Assembly (NCBI GenBank): GCA_044464175.1
Contig: JBIQLO010000023.1
Span: forward strand, 1-29,791
Direction: 5' to 3'
DNA: 29,791 bases
Source of the DNA: JBIQLO01 sp044464175
GTDB lineage: Bacteria; Planctomycetota; Phycisphaerae; Tepidisphaerales; Tepidisphaeraceae
This document shows, one piece after another, positions 15,049 through 23,670 of the stretch (its first letter is position 1; the number at the start of each line of letters is the position of its first letter). Below the pieces are notes generated by a model. The model was not told the DNA's origin, did not search any database, and saw only the letters and a list, made by a program, of their open reading frames with translations. The position numbers and the translations under genes were made by a program.

Positions 15049-17463
15049 ATGCGGATGATGCGCGGATGGATGGTGGGCGGGATCGTTCTGTTGGCCGGTT
15101 CGACGATGAGTTGGGGGGCGGTGACGCTGGTGAAGGGAGGCAAGGCGGTCTCGACGCTGTACATCAGCGCCACGCCCAGCGCCCAGGATGACCGGGCCTC
15201 GGACGGGGCGCTGACGCTCAAGGAGATGGCCGGGGAACTGAACGAGCACCTCCAGAAGATGAGCGGCGCGAGCCTGAAGGTGGTGACGACGGATGATCCG
15301 TCGGCGGTCAAAGGACCGGCGGTGGTGCTGGGAGGGCTGGCGGTGAAGCTGGGTGCGACGCCCGAGAAAAAGAGCGATTCGGGCGAGGGCTTCCGCCTGC
15401 TGACCAAGGGGGACCTGGTGTTGATCGGCGGGCAGACCGACCGGGGCGCCCAGCACGGGGTGTATGAGCTGCTCCGGAAGCTGGGGTGCGACTGGGTGAT
15501 GCCGGGCGAGATCGGGCAGATCGTTCCGCACAAGACGGATGTGGTGGTAGAGGATGTGGATGAGGCGCAGGCGCCGGCATTTCTGTTCCGCACCATGTCC
15601 TACCACGGCAAGCGGCCAAAAGAGGGGCATCAGCGTCTGGCCGCCTGGGAACGGCGCATGCAGGGGACGACCTGGAACTATTTCGGCATGCCCACCGGGG
15701 GGCACAAGTGGGGCAACCTGATCCGCCACAACAAGAAGGAATTCGATGCGCATCCGGAGATGCTGGCGCTGGTGCGCCAGCCCGACGGCTCGCTCAAGCG
15801 CCAGGGACCACAGGTGGAGACCACCGACCCGCGCGTGATCGACCTGTTCGTTCAGGAGATCGAGCAGGCCTTTGAGAAGAACATCAAGGCGGACAAGTGG
15901 ACCAAAGACACCTACGCCGGTTTCGGCATCGGGCCGGCCGACGGGGGCGGGCTTTCGATCTCGCCCGAGACAATGGCCGCCGGCTCGGGGCGGATCGACC
16001 CAATCACCGGCGGGCCGGACTACACCGATCAGATCGTGCTGCTGGCCAACCAGGTGCTGCAGCGGGTCAAGCCAAAGTACCCCAACGTCTACGTGGGGTA
16101 TTACGTTTACGCCGACTACGCCGACTACCCGGCGCGATATACGCCCGACCCGCACCTGATCCCCACCTTCGCGCCCATCACCTACTCGCGCTACCACAGC
16201 GTGCTGGACCCGCATTCCAAGACGCAGGCGTACTACCGGGAGGTGGTGGAGAAGTGGGCCGCCCTTTCGGCCAAACAGGGCAATCCGCTGATTTATCGCG
16301 GCTACAACTGGAATCTGGCCGAGAACATGGTGCCCTTCACCAAGATCGCGGTCTGGGGCGAGGAGTTGCCCTGGTACAAGGAGAAGGGATTCGTCGCGCT
16401 GCGGGTGGAGGGGGATGACTCCTTCGCGGTGCTGGGTCCGTCGGACTACGTCTTCATGCGCCTGGGGTGGAACACGTCACTGGACTGGCGGAAACTGGTG
16501 CATGAATACTGCCTGCACGCCTATGGCAAGGGGGCCGGGCCGATGGAGCAGTATTTCCTGGCCCAGGCCGAGCGGCAATCGAAGGCCGGACAGGAGGCCG
16601 GGTCTTATTACGCAATCCCGCTGATTTACGATCAGGCCTGGGTGGATCAGAGCCGGGCGCTGATGGACCAGGCGCTGGCGGCGGCCGACACGCAGGGCGA
16701 CAAGACGCGCATCGGCTACATCAAGGAGGGATTGCAGTCGCTGCAGCTCTATTTCAACTACCGCAAAGCCGTCACGTCGTTCGACCTGACCGGGGCGAAA
16801 CAGGCCTATGAGGCGATGCTGGCCCATCAGCAGCAAATGCACGAGATCAACCCCGATCTGGCCTCCCCCTCGATCGTGGCGTATCTCAAGCGGTTCCTCT
16901 CCCCCTTCGTGGAGCAGGGCGCCAAGTACTCCAGCGGCGACTATCGGCTCGTTCAGCCGCTTCCGGATGAACTGGAGTGCATCCTTGACCCGCACAATGC
17001 CGGGGCGGTGATGAATTACTACGGCACCCAGATCAATGACCGGGACTGGATCAAGCTCCGCACCTATTCCACGACCTGGGATGACCAGGGTCTGGGCAGC
17101 TACGCGGGGGGCATCTGGTATCGCTGGCGGTTCACCGTGCCGGCCGAGCTCAAGGGCAAGCCGATTGGGCTGTTCCTGGGCGGCTTCAGCGATCAGGCCC
17201 GGATCTGGCTCAACGGGCGTGAGATGGGCCAGTCCCCCCGCGGATTCAGTAAGCCGTACGCGGTGGACCTGACCGACGGGCTGCAGGCAGACAAGGAGAA
17301 TCTTTTGACGATCCAGATCATGCCGCATGCCAAGAATGAACTGGGCGTGGGCGGGCTGGTGCGGCCTTCGTTCCTGTTCACCGGCCCGCGCGTGGCCGCC
17401 CCGGCCCCGGCCAAAGGAACGCCGGAGCGCGTGCTGCCCGGCGCGGGCCAGGTGAAGGAGTAA
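15049..17463 (+). CDS. Secreted DUF4838 protein, paralog 2
   Basis: This is an 804-residue protein. The start at 15049 (MRMMRGWMVGGIVLLAGS) has AGAGGA upstream and yields a signal peptide ending near SWGA. It shares the layout of the preceding gene: an N-terminal domain with LRKLGCDWVMPGEIGQIV, then NKKEFDAHPEMLALV and a DUF4838 core. The catalytic-site-like segment is G295-P-A-D298-G-G-G. The following CECDQC cysteines of paralog 1 are replaced by LSISPETM, so this copy lacks the putative metal knot. The C-terminus (from about residue 660) is a GH2-type beta-sandwich (WYRWRFTVPAELKG, ARIWLNGREMG). It starts 45 bp after paralog 1, so the two are probably co-transcribed and may act on different parts of one glycan (inference). 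Confidence 0.82.
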   Translation: MRMMRGWMVGGIVLLAGSTMSWGAVTLVKGGKAVSTLYISATPSAQDDRASDGALTLKEMAGELNEHLQKMSGASLKVVTTDDPSAVKGPAVVLGGLAVKLGATPEKKSDSGEGFRLLTKGDLVLIGGQTDRGAQHGVYELLRKLGCDWVMPGEIGQIVPHKTDVVVEDVDEAQAPAFLFRTMSYHGKRPKEGHQRLAAWERRMQGTTWNYFGMPTGGHKWGNLIRHNKKEFDAHPEMLALVRQPDGSLKRQGPQVETTDPRVIDLFVQEIEQAFEKNIKADKWTKDTYAGFGIGPADGGGLSISPETMAAGSGRIDPITGGPDYTDQIVLLANQVLQRVKPKYPNVYVGYYVYADYADYPARYTPDPHLIPTFAPITYSRYHSVLDPHSKTQAYYREVVEKWAALSAKQGNPLIYRGYNWNLAENMVPFTKIAVWGEELPWYKEKGFVALRVEGDDSFAVLGPSDYVFMRLGWNTSLDWRKLVHEYCLHAYGKGAGPMEQYFLAQAERQSKAGQEAGSYYAIPLIYDQAWVDQSRALMDQALAAADTQGDKTRIGYIKEGLQSLQLYFNYRKAVTSFDLTGAKQAYEAMLAHQQQMHEINPDLASPSIVAYLKRFLSPFVEQGAKYSSGDYRLVQPLPDELECILDPHNAGAVMNYYGTQINDRDWIKLRTYSTTWDDQGLGSYAGGIWYRWRFTVPAELKGKPIGLFLGGFSDQARIWLNGREMGQSPRGFSKPYAVDLTDGLQADKENLLTIQIMPHAKNELGVGGLVRPSFLFTGPRVAAPAPAKGTPERVLPGAGQVKE

Positions 17464-17519
17464 ACCATCACCGCCGCCATGGGTCAGCAGAAAAACTCTC
17501 CATGACAACCCCTCGTGGG

Positions 17520-17618
17520 AGGCGTGAACTGAGCCGCGCGCGTCAGCGAGCGGTCTTTGCGCACGGCACGTTGGGCAGAAACCGCTCGCTGACGCTCGCG
17601 GCTCTGATGGGCACGCCT
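17520..17618. repeat. Inverted-pair repeat D between convergent genes
   Basis: Arms 17531-17554 and 17581-17604 are reverse complements with one mismatch in 24, with a 26-nt spacer. An outer pair AGGCGTG (17520-17526) and CACGCCT (17612-17618) extends the stem. It occupies the 186-bp gap between the stop of the second DUF4838 gene and that of the GT-C gene on the other strand, so it could end transcription from both sides. The arm sequence (GCGTCAGCGAGCGGT) resembles a motif I have seen scattered in planctomycete genomes. Confidence 0.85.
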
Positions 17619-17649
17619 CATCGAAGGCCGTTGGAAGGTTTCCCCCGCT

Positions 17650-19101
17650 CTATTTCGCCGACCGAAGGCGGGAGAGGTCCGGAAACTTGGGCCCGCTCTT
17701 CAGGCAGCGCACCAGCTCCATGTCGGACCAGTCCCAGAACCGGCTGTGGTCGAGACTGGGATTGATCGGCGTGGTGTACCAGTCGGAAGGATAAAAGAAG
17801 GCCCCGACCACCTGGACGAACAGGGAAAAGGCGACCGCCGCAATTAGGATCGCCTTGCGCCAGGGTCGGCGGGTGATCGCATCCCACACCACCACCAGCA
17901 GCAGGCACAATCCCGGCAGCAGATCGACCAGGAACCGGTAGCTGTAGCAGTAGGCGCCATCCCAGACGCTCCAGGCGGAGTATAAAACCACCAGAGCGAT
18001 CGAGGCGATCGAGAGATAGACCATCAGCCGGTCGCGCCGCCGCCACAGGACCACGCCCATGGCGATGACGGAAAAGATCAGCACCGGCGAGAGGACCAGA
18101 ATGCCCCGGCTGGGGCTGATGAGCAGCCCCCAGAAGGCATCCCAGCGCGGATAGGAGAAGGCGAACTTCGTCACGGACGAATGTTCCAGCCGGCTCATTT
18201 CGTGGGCATAGCCGCCGGAGAGGGAGTTGAAGTAATAAAGGCGGTAGGCCGCCAGCAACCCGCCGATGAGCAGGGGGAAAATCAAAAAGCGCAACAGCGG
18301 CCCGAAGCCCCGCGCCGCCGGATTCAGGTCGTCATCGCCGCCCCGCCGGCGCCACCAGTGCTCGTGCGCCACATAGAGCGTCAGGATGGCCGCGATGAGG
18401 ATGTTGGGCGGGCGGCAGGCGACGCTGAGCCCCAGCATCAGCCCGGCCCACAGCAGGTGTCGCCCGTTTTCCTGCCGCGCCCGCACCAGGAAATAGAGGG
18501 CCGCCACCAGCAGCGGCTGGCTCCAGGCGGTCTGCCACAATCCCTGGCTGCTGACCGACCAGGTGCTGGTGGCGAAGGCGTAGATCAGTGTGATCCACAG
18601 CGCCGCCTTTCCATCGGTCAGCCGGCGCAGCGTCAGGTAGAGCAGCGACACCGAGGCGGCGCAGGCGAGCGAGGCGGCCAGCTTCGACAGCACCGTCACC
18701 ACCCCCAGCGTCATCGGCACCCCCAGGAGCATTCCCAGCCAGACCGGCAGGGCATAGATCGGGGCCGAGAGAATCGCCGGCATCACGGGATAGGTGGAGA
18801 CAAAATGCCCGCGCCGGAATTGGACGTAGTAGGGAATCTTGTCGTTGGTGTCGTGCCACCAGGATGGATAGGTGTGCAGGTAGGGGAACTGGTCCACCGT
18901 CAGCGTGAGCCGGGTCACAATGCCCACCGGTATGTACCGCGTGGCATAGGTGTCCATGCTCGTCTCGGAGCGCAGGTTAATGTTGAAGACGATGAACGCC
19001 AGCACGCCCAGACGCAGCGCCGTGCTGCGCCAGAGGCGCTCCGCCAGAGAGGAGCGCGCCTCCGGAACAAGCTCGGAATGGGCGGCGATCTGTTGCCTCA
19101 T
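17650..19101 (-). CDS. GT-C-type polytopic membrane glycosyltransferase (GT39/PMT-like)
   Basis: This 483-residue protein has about 10-12 membrane segments. The first loop after the N-terminal helix has NLRSETSMDTYATRYIPVGI, with the acidic residues expected at the GT-C active site. Other family-like stretches are YPVMPAILSAPIYALP, GLMLGLSVACRPPNILIAAI, LISPSRGILVLSPVLI and WDGAYCYSYRFLVDLLPG. Such enzymes move sugars from polyprenyl-phosphate donors to acceptors on the outer face of the membrane. It is the last gene of a four-gene minus-strand run, 43 bp after the GT4 gene. Donor and acceptor are unknown. Confidence 0.8.
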   Translation of the reverse strand: MRQQIAAHSELVPEARSSLAERLWRSTALRLGVLAFIVFNINLRSETSMDTYATRYIPVGIVTRLTLTVDQFPYLHTYPSWWHDTNDKIPYYVQFRRGHFVSTYPVMPAILSAPIYALPVWLGMLLGVPMTLGVVTVLSKLAASLACAASVSLLYLTLRRLTDGKAALWITLIYAFATSTWSVSSQGLWQTAWSQPLLVAALYFLVRARQENGRHLLWAGLMLGLSVACRPPNILIAAILTLYVAHEHWWRRRGGDDDLNPAARGFGPLLRFLIFPLLIGGLLAAYRLYYFNSLSGGYAHEMSRLEHSSVTKFAFSYPRWDAFWGLLISPSRGILVLSPVLIFSVIAMGVVLWRRRDRLMVYLSIASIALVVLYSAWSVWDGAYCYSYRFLVDLLPGLCLLLVVVWDAITRRPWRKAILIAAVAFSLFVQVVGAFFYPSDWYTTPINPSLDHSRFWDWSDMELVRCLKSGPKFPDLSRLRSAK

Positions 19102-19144
19102 TGGCCGTCCAAATCATTGCGGGGTAAACGAAGCATGGATTATC

Positions 19145-20278
19145 TCAGATCACGCAGTTGTCGTAGGGGGCGGCCGTTTTATCGAGTACAGCCATCACCG
19201 CCTCGGCGCGATGTCGCATGGAAAATTTTTGAACCTGCCGCAAACCCTTTTCACGGTATTCCGCGCGGAGTTGCGGATCGGTCAGCATTTGTCCCAGGCC
19301 CTGCGTCAAATCGGAAACAGACGCGGTCGCCAGGGCCAGGACCGCATCGGCCCCTCCCTCCTCCAGGGCCTTATGCTGCACGGCCAGCACCGGCGCGCCA
19401 CTTGCCATCGCTTCAAAAATCGTCAGGGATATTCCTTCGTATACCGATGGAAGCACGAACAAATCCGCTCCGGCATACAGCAGCGCCAATTTGGTCTGCT
19501 CCACGTAAGGGAAGTAATGAATCCACGAGCCGGCATTGTGCCCCTCGATCAGTTCGGCCACGGGCAGATTGCTGGTGTTCGGCCCTGCAATCAATAGATG
19601 ATGAGGGAGGTTATATTGTCGTTTGGCCGCCGCGAAGGCTTCGATAAGATTCGGGATGTTTCGCCGCCGCGACAGCTTGCCCACAAAAAGAACATAAGGA
19701 GGGCGAGATCCGAGCATGGTGGTCACTTCCTGATCCACCGCGGCGGGATCTTTGGACTCAAAGAATAGATCGGCCGCGACGGTATAGACGACGTCGATTT
19801 TGGCCGGGGGAATGTTCCAGTATTCGACCAGATCCGATTGCGTCGAGAGGGAGTTGGCAATGATGCGGTCGGCGCGGCGGAGAGAGGCTTTGTTGAGCGG
19901 CATCGAACGGATGCGCTGCCACCAGGAGAACGTCTTTTTCAACGACGCCTCGTAGATGCCATGGTTGTCGACGACCATCGGCCCACGGTGAAAGATTGGC
20001 GCGTTGTATACGCTTAAGAGTACGGACGCGCCTCTGGCGGCGCGCGGCAGGGAAATCTGCTCCCACCAGAGGTTGGGCCGCCCGCCGCCAAACACGCGAT
20101 ATTCCACGGGAGTGACGTCTCCAAGATTCTCCAGGCGCATTGGCCGATTGTTCATGAGAACGATTCGGTCAAAAGGGATGCGCATGCGGCTCCATTGCCG
20201 TGTCAGGTATTCCACGTTATGCCCCACGGCCGTTGGCTTGCCGGTCATCCTTATGGCATTGAACACAAGTGTTCTCAA
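19145..20278 (-). CDS. GT4-family glycosyltransferase
   Basis: This is a 377-residue GT-B enzyme. I chose TTG at 20278 as the start because GGAG lies 5 nt upstream, it begins just after the preceding methyltransferase stop, and the protein then opens (M)RTLVFNAIRMTGKPTAVGHN as GT4 proteins do. The upstream extension to 20443 overlaps the methyltransferase gene. The C-terminal domain has PPYVLFVGKLSRRRNIPNLI, LLIAGP and the EX7E motif in VYEGISLTIFEAMASGAPVL, which binds the sugar-nucleotide donor. It should add one sugar to a surface glycan on the cytoplasmic side. Confidence 0.88.
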   Translation of the reverse strand: MRTLVFNAIRMTGKPTAVGHNVEYLTRQWSRMRIPFDRIVLMNNRPMRLENLGDVTPVEYRVFGGGRPNLWWEQISLPRAARGASVLLSVYNAPIFHRGPMVVDNHGIYEASLKKTFSWWQRIRSMPLNKASLRRADRIIANSLSTQSDLVEYWNIPPAKIDVVYTVAADLFFESKDPAAVDQEVTTMLGSRPPYVLFVGKLSRRRNIPNLIEAFAAAKRQYNLPHHLLIAGPNTSNLPVAELIEGHNAGSWIHYFPYVEQTKLALLYAGADLFVLPSVYEGISLTIFEAMASGAPVLAVQHKALEEGGADAVLALATASVSDLTQGLGQMLTDPQLRAEYREKGLRQVQKFSMRHRAEAVMAVLDKTAAPYDNCVI

Positions 20279-20307
20279 GTCAGCTCCATGTCTGTGGAAA
20301 GAAGTGC

Positions 20308-21123
20308 TTATGCGGGATTGCGCGCCACCATCATTGCGAATCTGGCGTGCGACCCGTAGCGGCTGTGCTCGTCGAGCACTTCGAAACCAGCGGCTTCCAG
20401 TTCCTGGTGATACTGTCGCAGAGAGGCATTGCGGAAGCCGCACCCCCGCTCGGCGATGGGTGTGCCGTTGTTGGCGATGAAGCGTTTTTGCACCAGCGTC
20501 ACGCTGCGGAAAATTTCGAGCTCCTCATCCTCAATGATCACATCCCGTTCGGCGACGCGCTGGTATAGGAAAAAGCATCCCCGGGGGGCCAGCACCCGCC
20601 GCACCATTTTCAAATATTGCCGGCGGTGTTCGTTGCGAACCAGCATGTGCAGACAGCCCATGTCCGTCGCGATGTTGAAAATGCCATCCGCGAAATCCTC
20701 CAGGTCCAGCACGTTGCTCACCCTGAAATCGACTGAAAGATGCTGCTCCTGCGCCATGGACTGGGCGTTGGAGATGATGGTGGGGGAAATATCCACGCCC
20801 GTGACATCATATCCACGCCGGGCCATCGCCATCGCGTTGTAGCCCTCGCCGCATCCCAGATCGATCAACTTCGCCGGCGGCGGTGGAATCAATCCGCGGG
20901 AAATCTGCTGATTGAAATCCTCCTCGATCACCCGCCGCGACTTCTCCAGAAAGGATTCGCGCTGCGCGCTGCCGCCGGAGCGGGATAGATCCTTGTAAAC
21001 ATCGTCGTAAAGCTGGTAGTACTCGCGCCCCTCCAGGACCCGGCGCGCCTCCTCGATCTTCTTGCGCGGTGGTCCAAGCCAGTAGTTGCGAATCTGCGCA
21101 AATTTGTGCAGGAGTCTGTTCAT
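20308..21123 (-). CDS. Class I SAM-dependent methyltransferase
   Basis: This 271-residue protein starts at 21123 (MNRLLHKFAQIRNYW), which has AAGGTGG upstream. An ATG five codons earlier has no ribosome site. A helical N-terminal segment (about residues 15-80) precedes the Rossmann fold. Motif I is KLIDLGCGEGYNAMAMA, with motif II-like YDVTGVDIS and motif III-like NIATDMGCLHM. C-terminal strands end at HARFAMMVARN. It lies between the surface-protein gene (14 nt upstream) and the GT4 gene, so it probably methylates a sugar or modifies a glycan made by this run. The substrate is unknown. Confidence 0.87.
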   Translation of the reverse strand: MNRLLHKFAQIRNYWLGPPRKKIEEARRVLEGREYYQLYDDVYKDLSRSGGSAQRESFLEKSRRVIEEDFNQQISRGLIPPPPAKLIDLGCGEGYNAMAMARRGYDVTGVDISPTIISNAQSMAQEQHLSVDFRVSNVLDLEDFADGIFNIATDMGCLHMLVRNEHRRQYLKMVRRVLAPRGCFFLYQRVAERDVIIEDEELEIFRSVTLVQKRFIANNGTPIAERGCGFRNASLRQYHQELEAAGFEVLDEHSRYGSHARFAMMVARNPA

Positions 21124-21137
21124 TGACCACCTTTCCA

Positions 21138-23435
21138 TCAGGTCAGCAGCATTGCATTAGCCCAATCGGCATGATCGAAGTCGATTCCATTGCCGCCGTC
21201 GGTCACCACCAGCGTCAGCTGCTGCTTGCCCAGGATGTTCAGCGACAGGCTCTTGGTCGCTGAGGAGCCGGTCATCAACCCCGAGTCATAAATCTTCATC
21301 CCGTCGGCGAAGACCTGGAAGAAGACAGACCCGAGCGACCCAACTTCATCATCAATCCCTATATCGGCAGAAAACATGCTGTATCCACCGCCGAGGTTGA
21401 ACGTCAGGCTGGAATTGGCGTGAACGCCCAGCCCCCTGTCGTACGTCACCCCGTTGAGCGTGATCGTGTTCCCGTCCGTCGCCCCGTTCTCCCCGTTGCT
21501 CCTGTCCTTTTCATAAGAACCGTAGCCATTGGTGACCGAAATGGGGGTCAGGTCGCTCACATACACGTTGTCGCCTGCCGGTGGCGGCGGGGGCGGATTA
21601 TCGGCCTTGGTCAGACGGGCATTGGCCCAGTCGGAATGATCAAAGTCAATGCCGTCGCCCCCGTCGGTCACCACCAGATTCAGCTGCTGCTTGCCGCTCA
21701 CGTCCAAAGTCAGGCTCTTGGTCGCCGAGGAACCGGTCATCAGGCCCGAGTCATAAATCTTCACTCCGTCGGCCCACACCTGGAACACCACCGAGCCCAC
21801 GGACCCGTAGATGTCCACCTCATCATCGATTCCAATGTCCGAGGAGAACGTGCTGTACCCGCCGCCGAGGTTGAACGTCAGGCTGGAATTGGCGTGAACG
21901 CCCAGCCCCCTGTCGTACGTCACCCCGTTGAGCGTGATCGTGTTCCCGTCCGTCGCCCCGTTCTCCCCGTTGCTCCTGTCCTTTTCATAAGAACCGTAGC
22001 CATTGGTGACCGAAATGGAGGTCAGGTCGCTCAGGTAAGTGGCGTTCGGATCAGCCGGAACGTTCGGATTGCTGTCTACCTGACCCAGGAACCGGAGCAA
22101 CCCGAAACTGTTTTTGCTGCCGTTCCGTTCCTCTCCCGCAATCACGATCTTGCCGTCAGGTTGAATCGCCAGACCCTCGGCCGAATCAAAGTAGCCGCTC
22201 AGATCGAAGGTGGCGGTTCCACCGTTGCCGAAGCTTGTGTCAAGCGTTCCATTGGGGTTATACCGAATGACCCCGGCATCGCTGCTGCTGTTAAAAAGCC
22301 GCCCAACGACCACAATTTTGCCGTCGGACTGGATCGAGACGTCGCGGCCAACGTCAGGCTGGCTGGTGTTGTAATCCATCAACGCCTTGCCATTGTTGGC
22401 AAAGGACGTATCGAGGGTCAGATCGGTATTGAGGCGCAATGTACCGATGGCATATTGGCCGTCCTTTATAATTTCGCCGGTGACGACCAGTTTGCCGTCG
22501 GACTGCTGGGCGATGCCCCACGCCACGTCACGGTCGCCATACCAGTCCAAACGGGCGTAGCCACCGCTTCCGCCGGTGATGTCGAGCGTGCCGTCGGAAT
22601 TGAGACGGACCACCGAATAATCGCGGGTCACGTTGGAGTCGGATGGGCTGCTGAATCCGGCCAGCACAATTTTCCCGTCGGACTGGACGATCATTCCCTG
22701 ATTTTCCGCGTCCCCCTCGTTGGGCAATGAATTCAGAATGACGACGCCGCCATTGCCAAAGCTGGTGTCGTATGCCCCGTTGGCATTGAGCCGCACGACC
22801 GCCATCCGGTTGCCGTCCGACGTCGACGCCGTGCCGCTCAGGAGAATGTGCCCCTGCCCGTCCAGGCGAATCTGGCGGAACGTGTCGGCCGTCCGCCAGA
22901 AGTCGTGGGGGGTGTTCCGGAAATCGACAATGACCTTGCCGCCGGTGCCGAACGTGGAATCCAGCGTGCCGTCGGCATTGAGCCGGATGACCGCCCCGTT
23001 CTGGTTGCCGCCGATGGTGACATCGCCGGCGACAAGAATCTTGCCGTCGCTTTGCACGGCCACGCTGAAGGCTTCGTCATAGCCCCCGTCCCAGTTCATG
23101 ATGATCTTGCCGCCGGTGCCGAAACTGGTGTCCATGGTCCCATCGGCATTGACCCGCGCGATTGACCAGTCATCCCCATCCGGCGTATCGGAGGTCGCGG
23201 TGCCCCCCACCGCCACGATCTTGCCATCCTGCTGCAGCGCCACCTGCGCGGTGTAGGCTTCCACGCCATAGTCCACCAGCATGGCCCCGCCCTGACCGAA
23301 GGTGGGATCCAATTGTCCGGCAGCGGAGAGGAGGCAACGCGTTTCCAGCGGTTCCATCCGCGCCCCCACCCTGCTCTTGCGCTGCCGGCGCCGGGAATTG
23401 GCCTTCGACCGATGATTTTCTCCAAACTGAAACAT
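21138..23435 (-). CDS. Surface protein: planctomycete export motif, 7 delta-60 propeller repeats, two NPCBM domains
   Basis: This is a 765-residue protein from the chosen ATG at 23435 (MFQFGENHRSK). The start is uncertain because upstream in-frame codons exist. A basic N-terminus is followed by RMEPLETRCLLSA, the planctomycete N-terminal motif of exported surface proteins. Then come seven delta-60 repeats of the type QSDGKIVVVG ... RLNADGTLDTSFGTGGK. An N-terminal LDPTFGQGG probably closes the ring, making a 7-bladed propeller. Two C-terminal NPCBM carbohydrate-binding domains (LTSISVTNGYGSYEKDRSNG ... GLGVHANSSLTFNLGGGYS) are joined by a KADNPPPPPPAGDN linker. It heads a run with a methyltransferase and two glycosyltransferases, so cell-surface glycan binding is likely. 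Confidence 0.88.
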   Translation of the reverse strand: MFQFGENHRSKANSRRRQRKSRVGARMEPLETRCLLSAAGQLDPTFGQGGAMLVDYGVEAYTAQVALQQDGKIVAVGGTATSDTPDGDDWSIARVNADGTMDTSFGTGGKIIMNWDGGYDEAFSVAVQSDGKILVAGDVTIGGNQNGAVIRLNADGTLDSTFGTGGKVIVDFRNTPHDFWRTADTFRQIRLDGQGHILLSGTASTSDGNRMAVVRLNANGAYDTSFGNGGVVILNSLPNEGDAENQGMIVQSDGKIVLAGFSSPSDSNVTRDYSVVRLNSDGTLDITGGSGGYARLDWYGDRDVAWGIAQQSDGKLVVTGEIIKDGQYAIGTLRLNTDLTLDTSFANNGKALMDYNTSQPDVGRDVSIQSDGKIVVVGRLFNSSSDAGVIRYNPNGTLDTSFGNGGTATFDLSGYFDSAEGLAIQPDGKIVIAGEERNGSKNSFGLLRFLGQVDSNPNVPADPNATYLSDLTSISVTNGYGSYEKDRSNGENGATDGNTITLNGVTYDRGLGVHANSSLTFNLGGGYSTFSSDIGIDDEVDIYGSVGSVVFQVWADGVKIYDSGLMTGSSATKSLTLDVSGKQQLNLVVTDGGDGIDFDHSDWANARLTKADNPPPPPPAGDNVYVSDLTPISVTNGYGSYEKDRSNGENGATDGNTITLNGVTYDRGLGVHANSSLTFNLGGGYSMFSADIGIDDEVGSLGSVFFQVFADGMKIYDSGLMTGSSATKSLSLNILGKQQLTLVVTDGGNGIDFDHADWANAMLLT
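21388..22033. repeat. Direct repeat within the NPCBM-encoding part of the surface-protein gene
   Basis: Positions 21388-21544 and 21862-22018 are identical over 157 bp. Identity extends to 21559/22033 with a single mismatch. The repeat period is 474 bp. It encodes the N-terminal half of each NPCBM domain, while the flanking halves differ clearly, including a 4-codon indel near DDEV. Confidence 0.9.
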
Positions 23436-23514
23436 TCTCCACTCGCTTTCTTTCTGAAGCCATCCCCCCCCTTTTACACTCCGGACGCTTAGTCTAAGTA
23501 CCGCCAAATATAGC

Positions 23515-23527
23515 TGTCAATTTGACA
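23515..23527. promoter_or_regulatory. 13-bp palindrome with an embedded TTGACA
   Basis: TGTCAATTTGACA is a perfect palindrome around a central T, in the gap between the divergent surface-protein and GT-C genes. Read leftwards it supplies a consensus -35 box, but no convincing -10 box lies 16-18 nt further on. It may be an operator or promoter part. The rest of the 23436-23670 gap shows no gene. Confidence 0.3.
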
Positions 23528-23670
23528 AATCGTCGCCACTTGAGCTTGGATGACTCAGATTTTTCGCTAATTTTGGGTGGGCCGGGCCGCATAAACCGAC
23601 TATCCCGCGCATTCAGCAGGAGCGCCATCGAGCCGATACTAAAATCATACTCAATCTTGCGCAGTTTACC

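Noticed and set aside
17502..17765. Small plus-strand ORF downstream of the second DUF4838 gene
   Set aside because: It is made mostly of repeat D and antisense of the GT-C gene, with no family resemblance.
20279..20443. Extension of the GT4 gene to 20443
   Set aside because: It would overlap the methyltransferase gene by about 135 bp and adds no family-like sequence.
21420..22730. Plus-strand ORF of 436 codons within the surface-protein gene
   Set aside because: It is antisense to the delta-60 and NPCBM repeats. Its internal repeats simply mirror those of the true gene.
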